A stretch of 18,302 nt of DNA from Ruminococcaceae bacterium UBA1320. GTDB taxonomy: Bacteria > Bacillota > Clostridia > Oscillospirales > Ethanoligenentaceae. The DNA is taken from positions 1 through 18,302 of the forward strand of contig DBTI01000004.1 in the NCBI GenBank assembly GCA_002306975.1. Direction: 5' to 3'. A program made the position numbers and the translations under genes. A model generated the notes under the pieces. The model was not told the origin of the DNA. It did no database searches and saw nothing but the letters and a program-made list of their open reading frames with translations. Positions 5,737 through 13,313 of this stretch are shown here, in pieces. How positions within the stretch are numbered: the stretch's first letter is position 1; every line of letters begins with the position of its first letter.

Positions 5737-8699
5737 TATCGCTCACCTCCTGTTACTAATTTTGTTCCAATTCGGTTATCCTCTTTTTGAATCTCAAATT
5801 TGAAATATTTTACGAGTCCTGCGCTGTCGGCAGAAGCAATAATATTGACTGGGGATGAACTGCTACCAGAAATATTCATACCAGATAAAGCCGCTTTGAA
5901 CGCATCAGTCATAGTTGACAATGGGGTTTCAATATTGGTTCCGCTTGTTTGATCACCAAGGATTGCCATGAATTGACGGTTTGGAGGGATGACTGCGCCT
6001 TGCGCTAAACGGGGTATAGTAACAGGGGATAACGTGCTGACGTGGAACCCAAAACTTTTCCCACCTATTTTTGGAACCCAATCCGGAATAGAAAACGAAA
6101 CCTTGTTTAGTTCATTTATCATCCAATTGATTCCGTCAAGAATTTTGTTTACCATCCATTCAATTCCGCCGATCATCCAGTTTATAAAATCGGTTGTGCC
6201 TTTTTCGATATCTGTCCATACGTTTTTTACTTTGTCGGTTATCGCATTCCAATTCGGTGCAATAGCTGCGGCCAATGAAACACCACCGGCAGCCAAAAGC
6301 CCAATGCCTAAAGGGATGCCTACGCCAGACAAGCACAGAATAGCGCCAAGTGCCAATAATGCGGCTCCCGTGATAGCCGTTGTCTGTCCAATAGGCCCTT
6401 GTAATGCAGTTACCATAGAATTCCAGTTTACAGCAACAACAGTGGCAAGGCCCGCCGCACCAGAAGCTATAAGAGCAATTCCAAGTGGGATACCTACACC
6501 CGAAAAACATAACAGTGCGCCGAGAGCGAGCAAAGAAACACTTACAAGTGCCGTTGTTTCTCCAATAGGGCCTTGCAATGCAGTAACTATGCTTTCCCAG
6601 TTTAGTTCTACAGCAGTTGCTAAAGAAATTGCTCCTATTGATAAAAGTGCGATTCCAAGCGGAATGTTTACGCCAGAAAAAGCCAGCATTGCGCCCAAGG
6701 CAAGAAATGAAATTCCTACATTTGCAGTAATGGTTGTAAGAGTATTTCTAATAGAATCACTTGTGCTGTTCCAATTTATCGCAACTGTAGCAGCAAGCCC
6801 AATCGCGCCTACGGCCATTAAAGCAATTCCTAATGGGATGTTAGCTCCTGACATGGCAAGTATGGCTCCTAACGCTAAGAACCCAGTAGATACCATTGCA
6901 TCAATATTTGATATAGTGTCTGATATTGGCTTATCTAATGAATTCCAATTCACAATTATAGCTGCGGCAAGCCCAACTGTTCCCGCTGCCATCATTGCAA
7001 TACCGAGCGGTACATTAGCACCAGAAAAAGCAATTACTGCGCCTAGCACGAGCAATGCGCCGCTTACTAATTCTGTTATGTCGCCAACCGGCCCTTGCAA
7101 TGCAGTTTTTATTGTATCCCAATTAACCGCAATTTCAGCAGTAAGACCTATTGCTCCAGTTGCCATCAAAGCAATCCCTAACGGTACATTTACGCCTGAA
7201 AAAGCAAGAATAGCGCCTAATACAAGTAAAGTACCCCCAATCAACGTATTGAGTTCGCCTAAAGGCCCTTGTAATGCGGTTTGTATGCTTTCCCAGTTTG
7301 CAACTACAACAGTAGCTAACCCCGCTGCTCCGATTGCCATTAATGCAATTCCAAGTGGGATATTAACGCCTGAGAACGCCAATATAGCGCCTACGGCCAG
7401 CAGCGCACCGCTTACCAATGCGGTTATTTCTCCCATCGGTCCTTGCAACAATGCTTTTACTGCATTACCATTTACAGTTATCATTGCAGCTAATCCAATC
7501 GCGCCTACGGCCATTAATGCTATACCAAGCAATGGGTGACCGGTAAAAGTAAGAATAGCACCGATTACCAGCAGCCCAGCACTGGCAGTTAGAATTTTTG
7601 TAATTGCATCCATTGAGCCTTTAATTTTGGAAACCAAACTATTGTCTTCACTTCCGGATGATTTCCCAATTTTCCCAACTGTGCTAGCTAATCCGCCTGT
7701 ACCATCTGTTCCAGAATCAGATTTCTTATCACTTGATAACGTATTAATTTTATCAAAAGATGCTAAGTTATCGGATGCTTCTTCCGTTGCGGCACTACCG
7801 TCCGTTGTTGCAGCGGTATTATCTTTTGTAGTATCCGTTAATCCAGATATAGCTGATGATGTTGAATTAGCCGCATCGGTTGTTCCGGTTAAAATACCGA
7901 CAAAATCAGTGAAAATTGATGCTGCATAGGTTAGGCCAGATACAAGCTGATTCACAGTTTGCAAAACAGGAGTAAGAACTGCAATAAACGCTTTGCCTAA
8001 TGTGGCTTTCAAAGTGTCAAAATTAAGGCTTAATATTCTAACCTGATTAGCCCATGAATTGCTTGTTTTTGCAAAATCTCCTTGTGAATCCTTTGTTACA
8101 GACAGTATATAATTATATCTAATAAGTGCTTTTTGCTGTTCTGACAGTTTGTCATAAGCCTTAGTCACGCCCTCCTTAAGAGCATAGGCGGATAAGTTTG
8201 CTTCTGAAAGATTTATGCCAAGCTGTTTAAGCGGTTCGGTTTCTCCGGATATGCCAGACCGAAGTTTTTCAAACGCTTCATCTGTACTGAGATTATAAAA
8301 AGATGCAAGATCACCGGAAAGTCCTGCTATTTTAGTAGACATATCTGCTGCCGCATCAGTAGTAAACCCCATGCTTTTAAACATAGCACCGATTGTTCCA
8401 GTGTATTGTTTTGCGGCAAGCGTTGAAAGTCCAAACTGTGTAGCTGATGTACTTGCGAAATCTTCTATTTTGCCTTCCGACTTTCCAAATGTGGTATCGA
8501 CAACGTTCTGGACTTCATTCAAATCGCTTGCTACGTTAATACATTCTTTACCGAAATTTATTACAGCAGCAACGCCAAAAGCTAAACCGACTGTTGAAGC
8601 AAAACTTTTAAGTCCTGATGTTATGGAAGAAAGCCCTGTTTTTACTCCTTCCGTATCCACTTTAGTGTTTATTCTAATACTGCCGTCATAAGCTGCCAT
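5733..8699 (-). CDS. Tape measure protein
   Basis: This 988-residue protein sets tail length and lies between the tail chaperone genes and the distal tail gene. Residues 1-260 form the N-terminal TP901/PhageMin-type domain (VDTEGVKTGLSSI; DLNEVQNVVDTTFGKSE; ETEPLKQLGINLSEANLSA). Residues 271-355 form a Ser/Thr/Asp/Gly-rich linker. Residues 366-829 are eight tandem 58-residue hydrophobic repeats, each with two membrane-like helices. Residues 838-862 hold amphipathic INWMI/IEWMV/INWMI segments. The C-terminus carries GAVIPPNRQFMAILGDQ (902-918), a conserved end motif of such proteins. GGTAGGTGAT precedes the ATG. At about 0.15 nm per residue it predicts a tail of roughly 150 nm. Confidence 0.95.
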   Translation of the reverse strand: MAAYDGSIRINTKVDTEGVKTGLSSITSGLKSFASTVGLAFGVAAVINFGKECINVASDLNEVQNVVDTTFGKSEGKIEDFASTSATQFGLSTLAAKQYTGTIGAMFKSMGFTTDAAADMSTKIAGLSGDLASFYNLSTDEAFEKLRSGISGETEPLKQLGINLSEANLSAYALKEGVTKAYDKLSEQQKALIRYNYILSVTKDSQGDFAKTSNSWANQVRILSLNFDTLKATLGKAFIAVLTPVLQTVNQLVSGLTYAASIFTDFVGILTGTTDAANSTSSAISGLTDTTKDNTAATTDGSAATEEASDNLASFDKINTLSSDKKSDSGTDGTGGLASTVGKIGKSSGSEDNSLVSKIKGSMDAITKILTASAGLLVIGAILTFTGHPLLGIALMAVGAIGLAAMITVNGNAVKALLQGPMGEITALVSGALLAVGAILAFSGVNIPLGIALMAIGAAGLATVVVANWESIQTALQGPLGELNTLIGGTLLVLGAILAFSGVNVPLGIALMATGAIGLTAEIAVNWDTIKTALQGPVGDITELVSGALLVLGAVIAFSGANVPLGIAMMAAGTVGLAAAIIVNWNSLDKPISDTISNIDAMVSTGFLALGAILAMSGANIPLGIALMAVGAIGLAATVAINWNSTSDSIRNTLTTITANVGISFLALGAMLAFSGVNIPLGIALLSIGAISLATAVELNWESIVTALQGPIGETTALVSVSLLALGALLCFSGVGIPLGIALIASGAAGLATVVAVNWNSMVTALQGPIGQTTAITGAALLALGAILCLSGVGIPLGIGLLAAGGVSLAAAIAPNWNAITDKVKNVWTDIEKGTTDFINWMIGGIEWMVNKILDGINWMINELNKVSFSIPDWVPKIGGKSFGFHVSTLSPVTIPRLAQGAVIPPNRQFMAILGDQTSGTNIETPLSTMTDAFKAALSGMNISGSSSSPVNIIASADSAGLVKYFKFEIQKEDNRIGTKLVTGGERY
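6213..7604 (-). repeat. Eight 174-bp tandem repeats in the tape measure gene
   Basis: Residues 366-829 of the tape measure protein are eight units of exactly 58 residues with no insertions or deletions. The core is GALLAVGAILAFSGVNIPLG followed by IALMAIGAAGLA and an NW pair. Units 1, 2, 3, 6 and 7 end in LQGP-x-G; units 4, 5 and 8 have a different polar end. Codons differ widely between units, so the array is old and selected at the protein level. It produces long open frames on the opposite strand by composition. Confidence 0.95.
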
Positions 8700-8727
8700 T
8701 TTATCACCTACCTTTTGGGTATAAGAA

Positions 8728-8763
8728 AAGCGGCTATCATTTCGATAGTCGCTTCTGTTTTTT
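8728..8763. terminator. Hairpin after the PH/zinc-ribbon cargo gene
   Basis: AAGCGGCTATC pairs with GATAGTCGCTT around a 5-base loop. Read on plus it is an 11-bp stem with one G-U pair, followed after CTG by TTTTTT. Read on minus, the direction of the cargo gene, the same position is an A-C mismatch and the tail is TTTTCTTAT. It probably ends or attenuates the cargo transcript while being leaky to late transcription into the tape measure gene; direction is uncertain. Confidence 0.6.
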
Positions 8764-8774
8764 AAGATTTATAT

Positions 8775-9632
8775 TTATTTTTTACCCGGATAAAATTTAT
8801 GCCCACATTTTAAACATACTAATTTTACTTTTTTTGAACCAGAAAATCCAGATAATATGCCAATAATAACACCAATTCCAGACCCTACTGGCCCGCCTAT
8901 TAATCCGATTAAGCTAAACAGCATAATCCCTCCAAAAGCTGCTCCATAACTGTATCCCCTTGGATTTGCCATAATAGACGTTGAATGGCACTTAGAGCAA
9001 TATGGAATGTCTTGATTTGGATATTCTGTATGTGGTGCATTATAGGCTTCTGATTTTGTACCAATAACATTTGCATTTTCAGATAATTGATTACCAGTTC
9101 CGTTAAATGCAACGGTTAATGGTTTATTTTTCACATCTCGATCAAAAATTTTAGGATTAGCGGTTTTTTTTCTTTCGATAAATTTTTCTCTGAATTCTTC
9201 CAATGTGTTTATAGATTTATTTGAGTTGCTTGGCACAATCGTTTCATTGTGAAAAGTAGGATTAAGTTTTTGGATATCTTTAATGTTTTCAATTATGTTA
9301 GCGGGTATATCGCCCACCAGCTTAGATAAACTGTATTTGAACTGCTCCGCTTCACTGTTTTTAGGATATCCAAAGGTAATACTATTTTCGTCATGAGTAA
9401 TATCTTGCAAGTTATTGCAGATTTTTTCATTGCCAATAACGGTAAATTGAATAAACCCCTGTTCCATGCCGCCACGTTTAAACTGAATCCGTTCAATTTG
9501 GCCAAAGGGGATTGATATGTCTTGACCCTTGTGGAGTCCTGCCATTGCAGCATAAACGCCATGGTGCGAAATAACCACTTTATCTTCGTAAAGCTCAATT
9601 TGTCCGTTAAATCCTTTTAATCCACATATCAT
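8775..9632 (-). CDS. PH-like (DUF4429-type) membrane protein with C-terminal zinc ribbon; cargo gene
   Basis: I prefer the ATG at 9632 (protein MICGLKGFNG, 285 residues). The GTG at 9641 sits only one base from GGGAG, whereas the ATG has ten. Residues 1-105 show a bacterial PH-like pattern: GFNGQIELYEDKVVI, SIPFGQIERIQFKRGG, GFIQFTVIG, then DENSITFGY. A polar linker (about 106-205) follows. The C-terminus has YCSKC, a Gly-rich hydrophobic region (about 225-260, one or two membrane passes) and LVCLKCGHKFYPGKK, so two CxxC pairs flank the membrane part. It splits the usual adjacency of tail chaperone and tape measure genes, and has its own promoter and hairpin: a moron. Function unknown; a membrane role in the lysogen or infected cell is inferred. 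Confidence 0.75.
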   Translation of the reverse strand: MICGLKGFNGQIELYEDKVVISHHGVYAAMAGLHKGQDISIPFGQIERIQFKRGGMEQGFIQFTVIGNEKICNNLQDITHDENSITFGYPKNSEAEQFKYSLSKLVGDIPANIIENIKDIQKLNPTFHNETIVPSNSNKSINTLEEFREKFIERKKTANPKIFDRDVKNKPLTVAFNGTGNQLSENANVIGTKSEAYNAPHTEYPNQDIPYCSKCHSTSIMANPRGYSYGAAFGGIMLFSLIGLIGGPVGSGIGVIIGILSGFSGSKKVKLVCLKCGHKFYPGKK

Positions 9633-9656
9633 ATTATTCACTCTCCCATTTTCTAT

Positions 9657-9685
9657 ATTATATATGGTAATAAAAGGAATATCAA
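9657..9685 (-). promoter_or_regulatory. Strong sigma-70/SigA-type promoter for the PH/zinc-ribbon gene
   Basis: On the minus strand TTGATA (9685-9680), a 17-base spacer and TATAAT (9662-9657) give a near-perfect promoter. The -35 box overlaps the stop codon of the upstream Gp15-like gene and the -10 box is about 25 bases before the chosen ATG, leaving a very short leader. It implies expression independent of the late operon. Confidence 0.85.
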
Positions 9686-10221
9686 CCTAATTGCGAATAA
9701 AAATCATCCAAAATACTTTCATCTTCATCAGTTAAATTGTCAGGCAGCGCGACACTTCGCTTTGCTCTAATGACTTTTTCGCGAGCTTTCACATCTTTTA
9801 CGCTTGAAATATCATAATTTCGAATGTCTCTGATGCGGTTTAATATACAATCGTCTGTTAATCCTTGCAACAAATTGCAGAATTTCCACCAATGCATTTT
9901 AGCTTCATCCAGATCAATTCGATAGTCAGACATGAATGAAGTTTTAATATAATTTTCGTCAACTTCAAAGCTCATGTCTGGTGGAGTATCGTCCTGCGGC
10001 GTATCTTTTCCACACCGCAGATACTTTATCGCCATCCTTAGAGCTTCTTTTAAATCGGTTGGTTCTTCTTTATACAGGATTCCAATAATGCCGTAGGCTC
10101 TCTCTGTGTCGCTGATTTCTTTGTCATTGATACACTGAAAGCAAGCCAAGGCATATTTATAATCTGTATTGATTTCGTAATCAACGCCATCAATAGTAAT
10201 TAGTTCCGGGTAGTCAGTCAT
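9682..10221 (-). CDS. Tail assembly chaperone, Gp15-type (GT-like)
   Basis: This 179-residue protein fits the bacteriophage Gp15 family (Pfam Phage_Gp15): ELITIDGVDYEINTDYKYAL at the N-terminus, then helical segments with LKEALRMAIKYLRCG, FMSDYRIDLDEAKMHWWKF, and a basic/acidic end (AREKVIRAKRSVALP). In siphoviruses this second tail chaperone follows the G-like one and is often made by frameshift. Here it has its own ATG overlapping the upstream stop as ATGA, with GGAG nine bases before it, so separate translation is likely. The normal next gene, the tape measure gene, has been displaced by the cargo gene. Confidence 0.8.
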   Translation of the reverse strand: MTDYPELITIDGVDYEINTDYKYALACFQCINDKEISDTERAYGIIGILYKEEPTDLKEALRMAIKYLRCGKDTPQDDTPPDMSFEVDENYIKTSFMSDYRIDLDEAKMHWWKFCNLLQGLTDDCILNRIRDIRNYDISSVKDVKAREKVIRAKRSVALPDNLTDEDESILDDFYSQLG

Positions 10222-10709
10222 TTTAATGTTCTCCGGCTTTCACGATTAGGCATATATTTGTTGACGGTTTTTGCTTTCAAGTTTTGAGCATTAAGTCCCA
10301 TCTTCTCAAAATGTGGTTTAAGTTGTTCGGAAAGGTCTTCGAACATTGACAGATAATTGCTGTTTCCGAAAATCTTTTGGCAAGCTCCTTCGCCTAAAAA
10401 CGTGTCAAGTGTTTCTCTGGACTTTGAATACAGTTCATCAATCATTTGGGCACCGTCATATTGATTTTTGGTAATCAATGTTTTTTCCGCACCATCAATA
10501 ACAGCGGTTTTAAATGGTTCGTCAGGCCGTTCGTCAATTTCTCTGCCTTTTTCTTGGTATTCGTCAATAAGGTCATTAACCTTGTCAAACGTTTTTACCA
10601 TTTTTGTTGCAAGCCCGGTATCCGATATATCAAATTCGATAGTATCGCCATCGTCATTAACTTCAATAGTATAAATCGTAGATGATTTTACTCTTATTTT
10701 GTTAGCCAT
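10218..10709 (-). CDS. Tail assembly chaperone (G-like, DUF6673-type)
   Basis: This 163-residue protein follows the tail tube gene and precedes the Gp15-like gene, the usual place of the first tail chaperone, which coats the tape measure protein during tail assembly. The N-terminal YTIEVNDDGDTIEFDISDT and following helix KMVKTFDKVNDLIDEYQEK match the DUF6673-like tail chaperones of Firmicutes phages. The C-terminus is basic (YMPNRESRRTLK). AGGAGG precedes the ATG closely. The end overlaps the next gene by ATGA; the sequence there (ACATTAAAATGA) is not a canonical slippery heptamer. Confidence 0.75.
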   Translation of the reverse strand: MANKIRVKSSTIYTIEVNDDGDTIEFDISDTGLATKMVKTFDKVNDLIDEYQEKGREIDERPDEPFKTAVIDGAEKTLITKNQYDGAQMIDELYSKSRETLDTFLGEGACQKIFGNSNYLSMFEDLSEQLKPHFEKMGLNAQNLKAKTVNKYMPNRESRRTLK

Positions 10710-10754
10710 GCTTTCCTCCTAAAATGATAGGGCGGAGTTGCCCGCCCCGCGTTT

Positions 10755-11240
10755 TTATGATGCTGCTGTAAATACTGGTACACCGGCTGTAATAACAGCT
10801 GTTCCTGTTTCCGGGGCGCCATTATAATAAACCGTTGCGCTCAATGTTTGCGGGCTGCCTCCGGTCATTGTATGGGTCCCGATTGCAATTACTGCACTAT
10901 GCACAAATGCTGTATAAGGGCTGGTAGTTGTCAAGTCAATTTCAAGGATTTCAGTTTCTGCGTCAGCTCCGGTTGCCATATCGTCTCTTAGTCCTTCGAT
11001 ATAAGCGTGTGCCGGGGCGCTGGTTGCATCCCATAACGTAATGTCAAGTGCCGCGCTAGCCTGATAACTATCAACACTGGTATTTGCTGCATCTTCATTT
11101 ACATAGGTTTCCGTGGTCGTCTGCGCGCCGTAATCAACAGCAAGAGAAGTGATACCTTTGCCAAGACTTGCCCATGTAGGGCTTGCTGTAGTCCCCGTGT
11201 TTACAAAATATGTTCTGAGTGAACTTTTCTTTTTTGCCAT
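10755..11240 (-). CDS. Major tail (tube) protein
   Basis: This 161-residue protein has a beta-rich tail-tube composition: a basic N-terminus MAKKKSSLRTYFVNTG, then SLAVDYGAQTTTETYVNED, LDITLWDATSAPAHAYIEGLRD, then a C-terminal beta region. These segments resemble tail tube proteins of Firmicutes siphoviruses with the conserved G-A-E-T-T-T-Y pattern. It lies between the tail terminator candidate and the tail chaperones, as expected. The start ATG overlaps the previous stop (TAATG) with GAGGAGG upstream. It is followed by 45 intergenic bases. Confidence 0.85.
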   Translation of the reverse strand: MAKKKSSLRTYFVNTGTTASPTWASLGKGITSLAVDYGAQTTTETYVNEDAANTSVDSYQASAALDITLWDATSAPAHAYIEGLRDDMATGADAETEILEIDLTTTSPYTAFVHSAVIAIGTHTMTGGSPQTLSATVYYNGAPETGTAVITAGVPVFTAAS

Positions 11241-11692
11241 TATTGTGCCTCCTCATCATAAGTAAGATTATATGTTGCTAAAAAAGTAGTATTGCCTGAT
11301 TCATCTTTGCCCGTCATATCCATTGGGGCACGTGTCATAACGATTTTATCTGGTTCGCGTCTTTCGCCAATATCAAGTCCGAGCGGGCCATTCTTCTTAA
11401 ACCAAGTACCAAGATCATTGAGTGGTTTATAAGCTGCTGCTGCGCCGTCAGGGATTGAATTAACGGTAATGTAGACAATGAACGGGACTTCTGCATAAAA
11501 GCTACCGTCAACATATTCATTTAAGATATCACCGCCATTGGCTTTAATGCACATTCCTAATCCTGCTGACTCTTCAATGTATTCGAGCCAAAGGTGATCG
11601 TCAAGAATTTCAAGACCGTTAATCCATTCTTGCAGGGATGCGACTATTTGAACTATATCCGTCGCGTCTAAAGGTTTTGATTCATCTGCCAT
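11240..11692 (-). CDS. Tail terminator / minor capsid protein candidate
   Basis: The start is set at the ATG at 11692 (MADESKPL, 150 residues), which overlaps the preceding stop as TAATG and has GGGAGG nine bases upstream. The in-frame ATG 39 bases earlier lies inside the upstream gene without a better ribosome site. The alpha/beta pattern (DIVQIVASLQEWI; WLEYIEESAGLGMCIKANGG; FYAEVPFIVYITV; MTRAPMDMTGKDESGN) and position directly before the tail tube gene fit the tail terminator, which caps the tail and docks it to the head. Related proteins are often labelled minor capsid protein. Confidence 0.7.
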   Translation of the reverse strand: MADESKPLDATDIVQIVASLQEWINGLEILDDHLWLEYIEESAGLGMCIKANGGDILNEYVDGSFYAEVPFIVYITVNSIPDGAAAAYKPLNDLGTWFKKNGPLGLDIGERREPDKIVMTRAPMDMTGKDESGNTTFLATYNLTYDEEAQ

Positions 11693-12141
11693 TAGCCACC
11701 GCCTCCCAGCATTTTCACTCCTGCAAGCCATTTAGGTTTATTAATGCTTTTTGCTACTTCAAACCACATCCTTGTCGCTTTTGGATGAGATTGAGTTGAA
11801 TATGTCAAATCCCGGCTTGTCAGCATTTTTGCAACCCCTGGGCGCGAAAACCACCCATCACTTGTTAAAAATCCTGCTGCGCCAGTTTCGGGGTCAACCA
11901 TTACTTTGCCATAATACTGATAACGCGCGTAAGGACTGTTGTATACGATTTCTCCAGAACCTATTACAGTTCCGAAGATTCCAGATTGCTCCAATGCACC
12001 GGTTAATCGTGGCACGTAAGGGGTGCAGTCTTTCAAGACCTCTGAATCCAACCAGCGTTGCGCTGTTTTGTTTGCCGCTGTAAGCCTTGCCGCCGTTGCT
12101 GCTGGATTAAAAGTTATTTTTGCTGTTATATTACTCGCCAT
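11692..12141 (-). CDS. HK97 gp10-like head-tail joining protein
   Basis: I choose the ATG at 12141 (MASNITAKITFN, 149 residues), three bases after the TGA of the upstream gene; the TTG at 12174 lies inside that gene with no ribosome site. The pattern ANKTAQRWLDSEVLKDCTPYVPRLTGALEQSG followed, after a beta segment, by YNSPYARYQYYGKVMV, is the hallmark of HK97 gp10-like/minor capsid proteins (CxxYVPxxTGxLxxS and YAxxQYYG). These proteins act at the neck between connector and tail. A late W-F-E-V-A helix and a Gly-rich end follow. Weak ribosome site suggests translational coupling. Confidence 0.85.
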   Translation of the reverse strand: MASNITAKITFNPAATAARLTAANKTAQRWLDSEVLKDCTPYVPRLTGALEQSGIFGTVIGSGEIVYNSPYARYQYYGKVMVDPETGAAGFLTSDGWFSRPGVAKMLTSRDLTYSTQSHPKATRMWFEVAKSINKPKWLAGVKMLGGGG

Positions 12142-12142
12142 A

Positions 12143-13300
12143 TCAAGTAACCCATGTCGGAAGTCCGCCAACAACTTTTAATGTCTGCCCTGTCGTGCCA
12201 ATTCCTAAGCGTGTCAATGAACCGGCAGCATTGCGATAATAAATATCTCCGGTTGCATCAGAACCTATGCCAATAGCGGACGGCCCTATGATATCAGTCC
12301 CAACCGGAATAAGATGCGTACCGTACAAAGCGTAAAGTGAATTTGCCGCGGTTGCATTGTTTTTACTGTATTGCGTATAGGCCGTCCCGGAGTTTATTCC
12401 GAACGCTGTAGCGCCGCCGCCAGCCGTTATTGAAGAAGTGTTCACGATTATATTTGGCGCTGTTATTGTGGCCCCGTTATCGCATGAAATACCCCCGGCA
12501 GCAGCATTTGTGCTAGTATTGTAAATTATCGAGTTTGCAGAAGAAAAGAACCCGGCAGTCGATGTTACAAGATACCCCGCTGAATTTCCCGTGTTCATAT
12601 TGATTCCGTTGAACATCAGTACTCCGGTAGAAACAAACTTACTTGTCGGAGAGCATACCGAAACTACGCATTGACCTGTTGCACCGACCGTTACCGTGCC
12701 GCCGTTAAGCTGGCATTGGATAAACTCACAATAGGAATTAACCGTTATGTTGCCTGTTATCGAGCCTCCATACATTGCGCATCGGGAACCACTTGCAAAA
12801 TTGTTAAATACTACATTTGCGACGGTAAACAAATTGTATCTTGCAAAGTTGGGATTTGGGATTGTTATTGTGTGCCCCGCTGCGCTTATTGTTGACCCGT
12901 TGCCGTAAATAACAATAGGCACATTTGGAAAAGTTATATCTGACGTTTCTGCATAGGTTGCCGGCGACATTTTAATTGACAAAGGGACCGTGTCGCTTGC
13001 ATGAGCTGCCGCAAATTCTGCAATTGTTTTGTAGGGGTAAATTACGCTGCCGTCTGCGGTATATTCGTCTGTTCGGTTTCCGTCAATGCAGATATCGTTT
13101 GTAGACATGTGTGCGCTTATTTCGGCCACGCTATCATCAATAAGGTTCTGCGCTGCGACTTCATCCGGAAGATAAATGTTTCCCGCATCAGTCCCAAACA
13201 GCACTTGGCGCGGCGTTGTATTGCGTGTAACCATGAACTCGCCCGGAGCCATTTTATGGACTTCCGAGCTAATCCTTTGTTTCCATTTTGCAAATGCCAT
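12143..13300 (-). CDS. Fibre-like protein with parallel beta-helix; head fibre candidate
   Basis: The protein has 385 residues. Residues 1-45 (MAFAKWKQRISSEVHKMAPG, then TPRQVLFGTDAGNIYLP) are related to the start of the upstream gene product, giving a shared attachment module. A spacer with GSVIYPYKTIAEFAAAH leads into a Ser/Thr/Gly/Asn-rich region (about 110-320) of short repeating strands like a right-handed parallel beta-helix (pectate-lyase-like). The C-terminus, DATGDIYYRN to GQTLKVVGGLPTWVT, is the classic phage fibre end motif. Placement inside the head-tail joining genes, far from the tail-tip genes, suggests a head fibre or decoration rather than a tail fibre. No catalytic residues identified. 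Confidence 0.7.
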   Translation of the reverse strand: MAFAKWKQRISSEVHKMAPGEFMVTRNTTPRQVLFGTDAGNIYLPDEVAAQNLIDDSVAEISAHMSTNDICIDGNRTDEYTADGSVIYPYKTIAEFAAAHASDTVPLSIKMSPATYAETSDITFPNVPIVIYGNGSTISAAGHTITIPNPNFARYNLFTVANVVFNNFASGSRCAMYGGSITGNITVNSYCEFIQCQLNGGTVTVGATGQCVVSVCSPTSKFVSTGVLMFNGINMNTGNSAGYLVTSTAGFFSSANSIIYNTSTNAAAGGISCDNGATITAPNIIVNTSSITAGGGATAFGINSGTAYTQYSKNNATAANSLYALYGTHLIPVGTDIIGPSAIGIGSDATGDIYYRNAAGSLTRLGIGTTGQTLKVVGGLPTWVT

Positions 13301-13313
13301 TTAAATCACATCC

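Noticed and set aside
5989..7539. 516-codon open frame on the plus strand opposite the tape measure gene
   Set aside because: It follows the hydrophobic tandem repeats exactly and shows the same 58-residue period. It has no ribosome site or promoter; it is a composition shadow.
6213..7604. Regular spacing that could suggest a CRISPR or other DNA repeat array
   Set aside because: The units are coding, diverged at DNA level and conserved only as protein; there are no identical short repeats with unique spacers.
8371..8691. Plus-strand open frames opposite the tape measure N-terminus (also 7627-7929)
   Set aside because: Low-complexity translation of the opposite strand with no start signals.
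10215..10228. Programmed -1 frameshift joining the two tail chaperones
   Set aside because: ACATTAAAATGA is not a standard slippery heptamer, and the second gene has its own ATG and GGAG. A low-level shift cannot be excluded.
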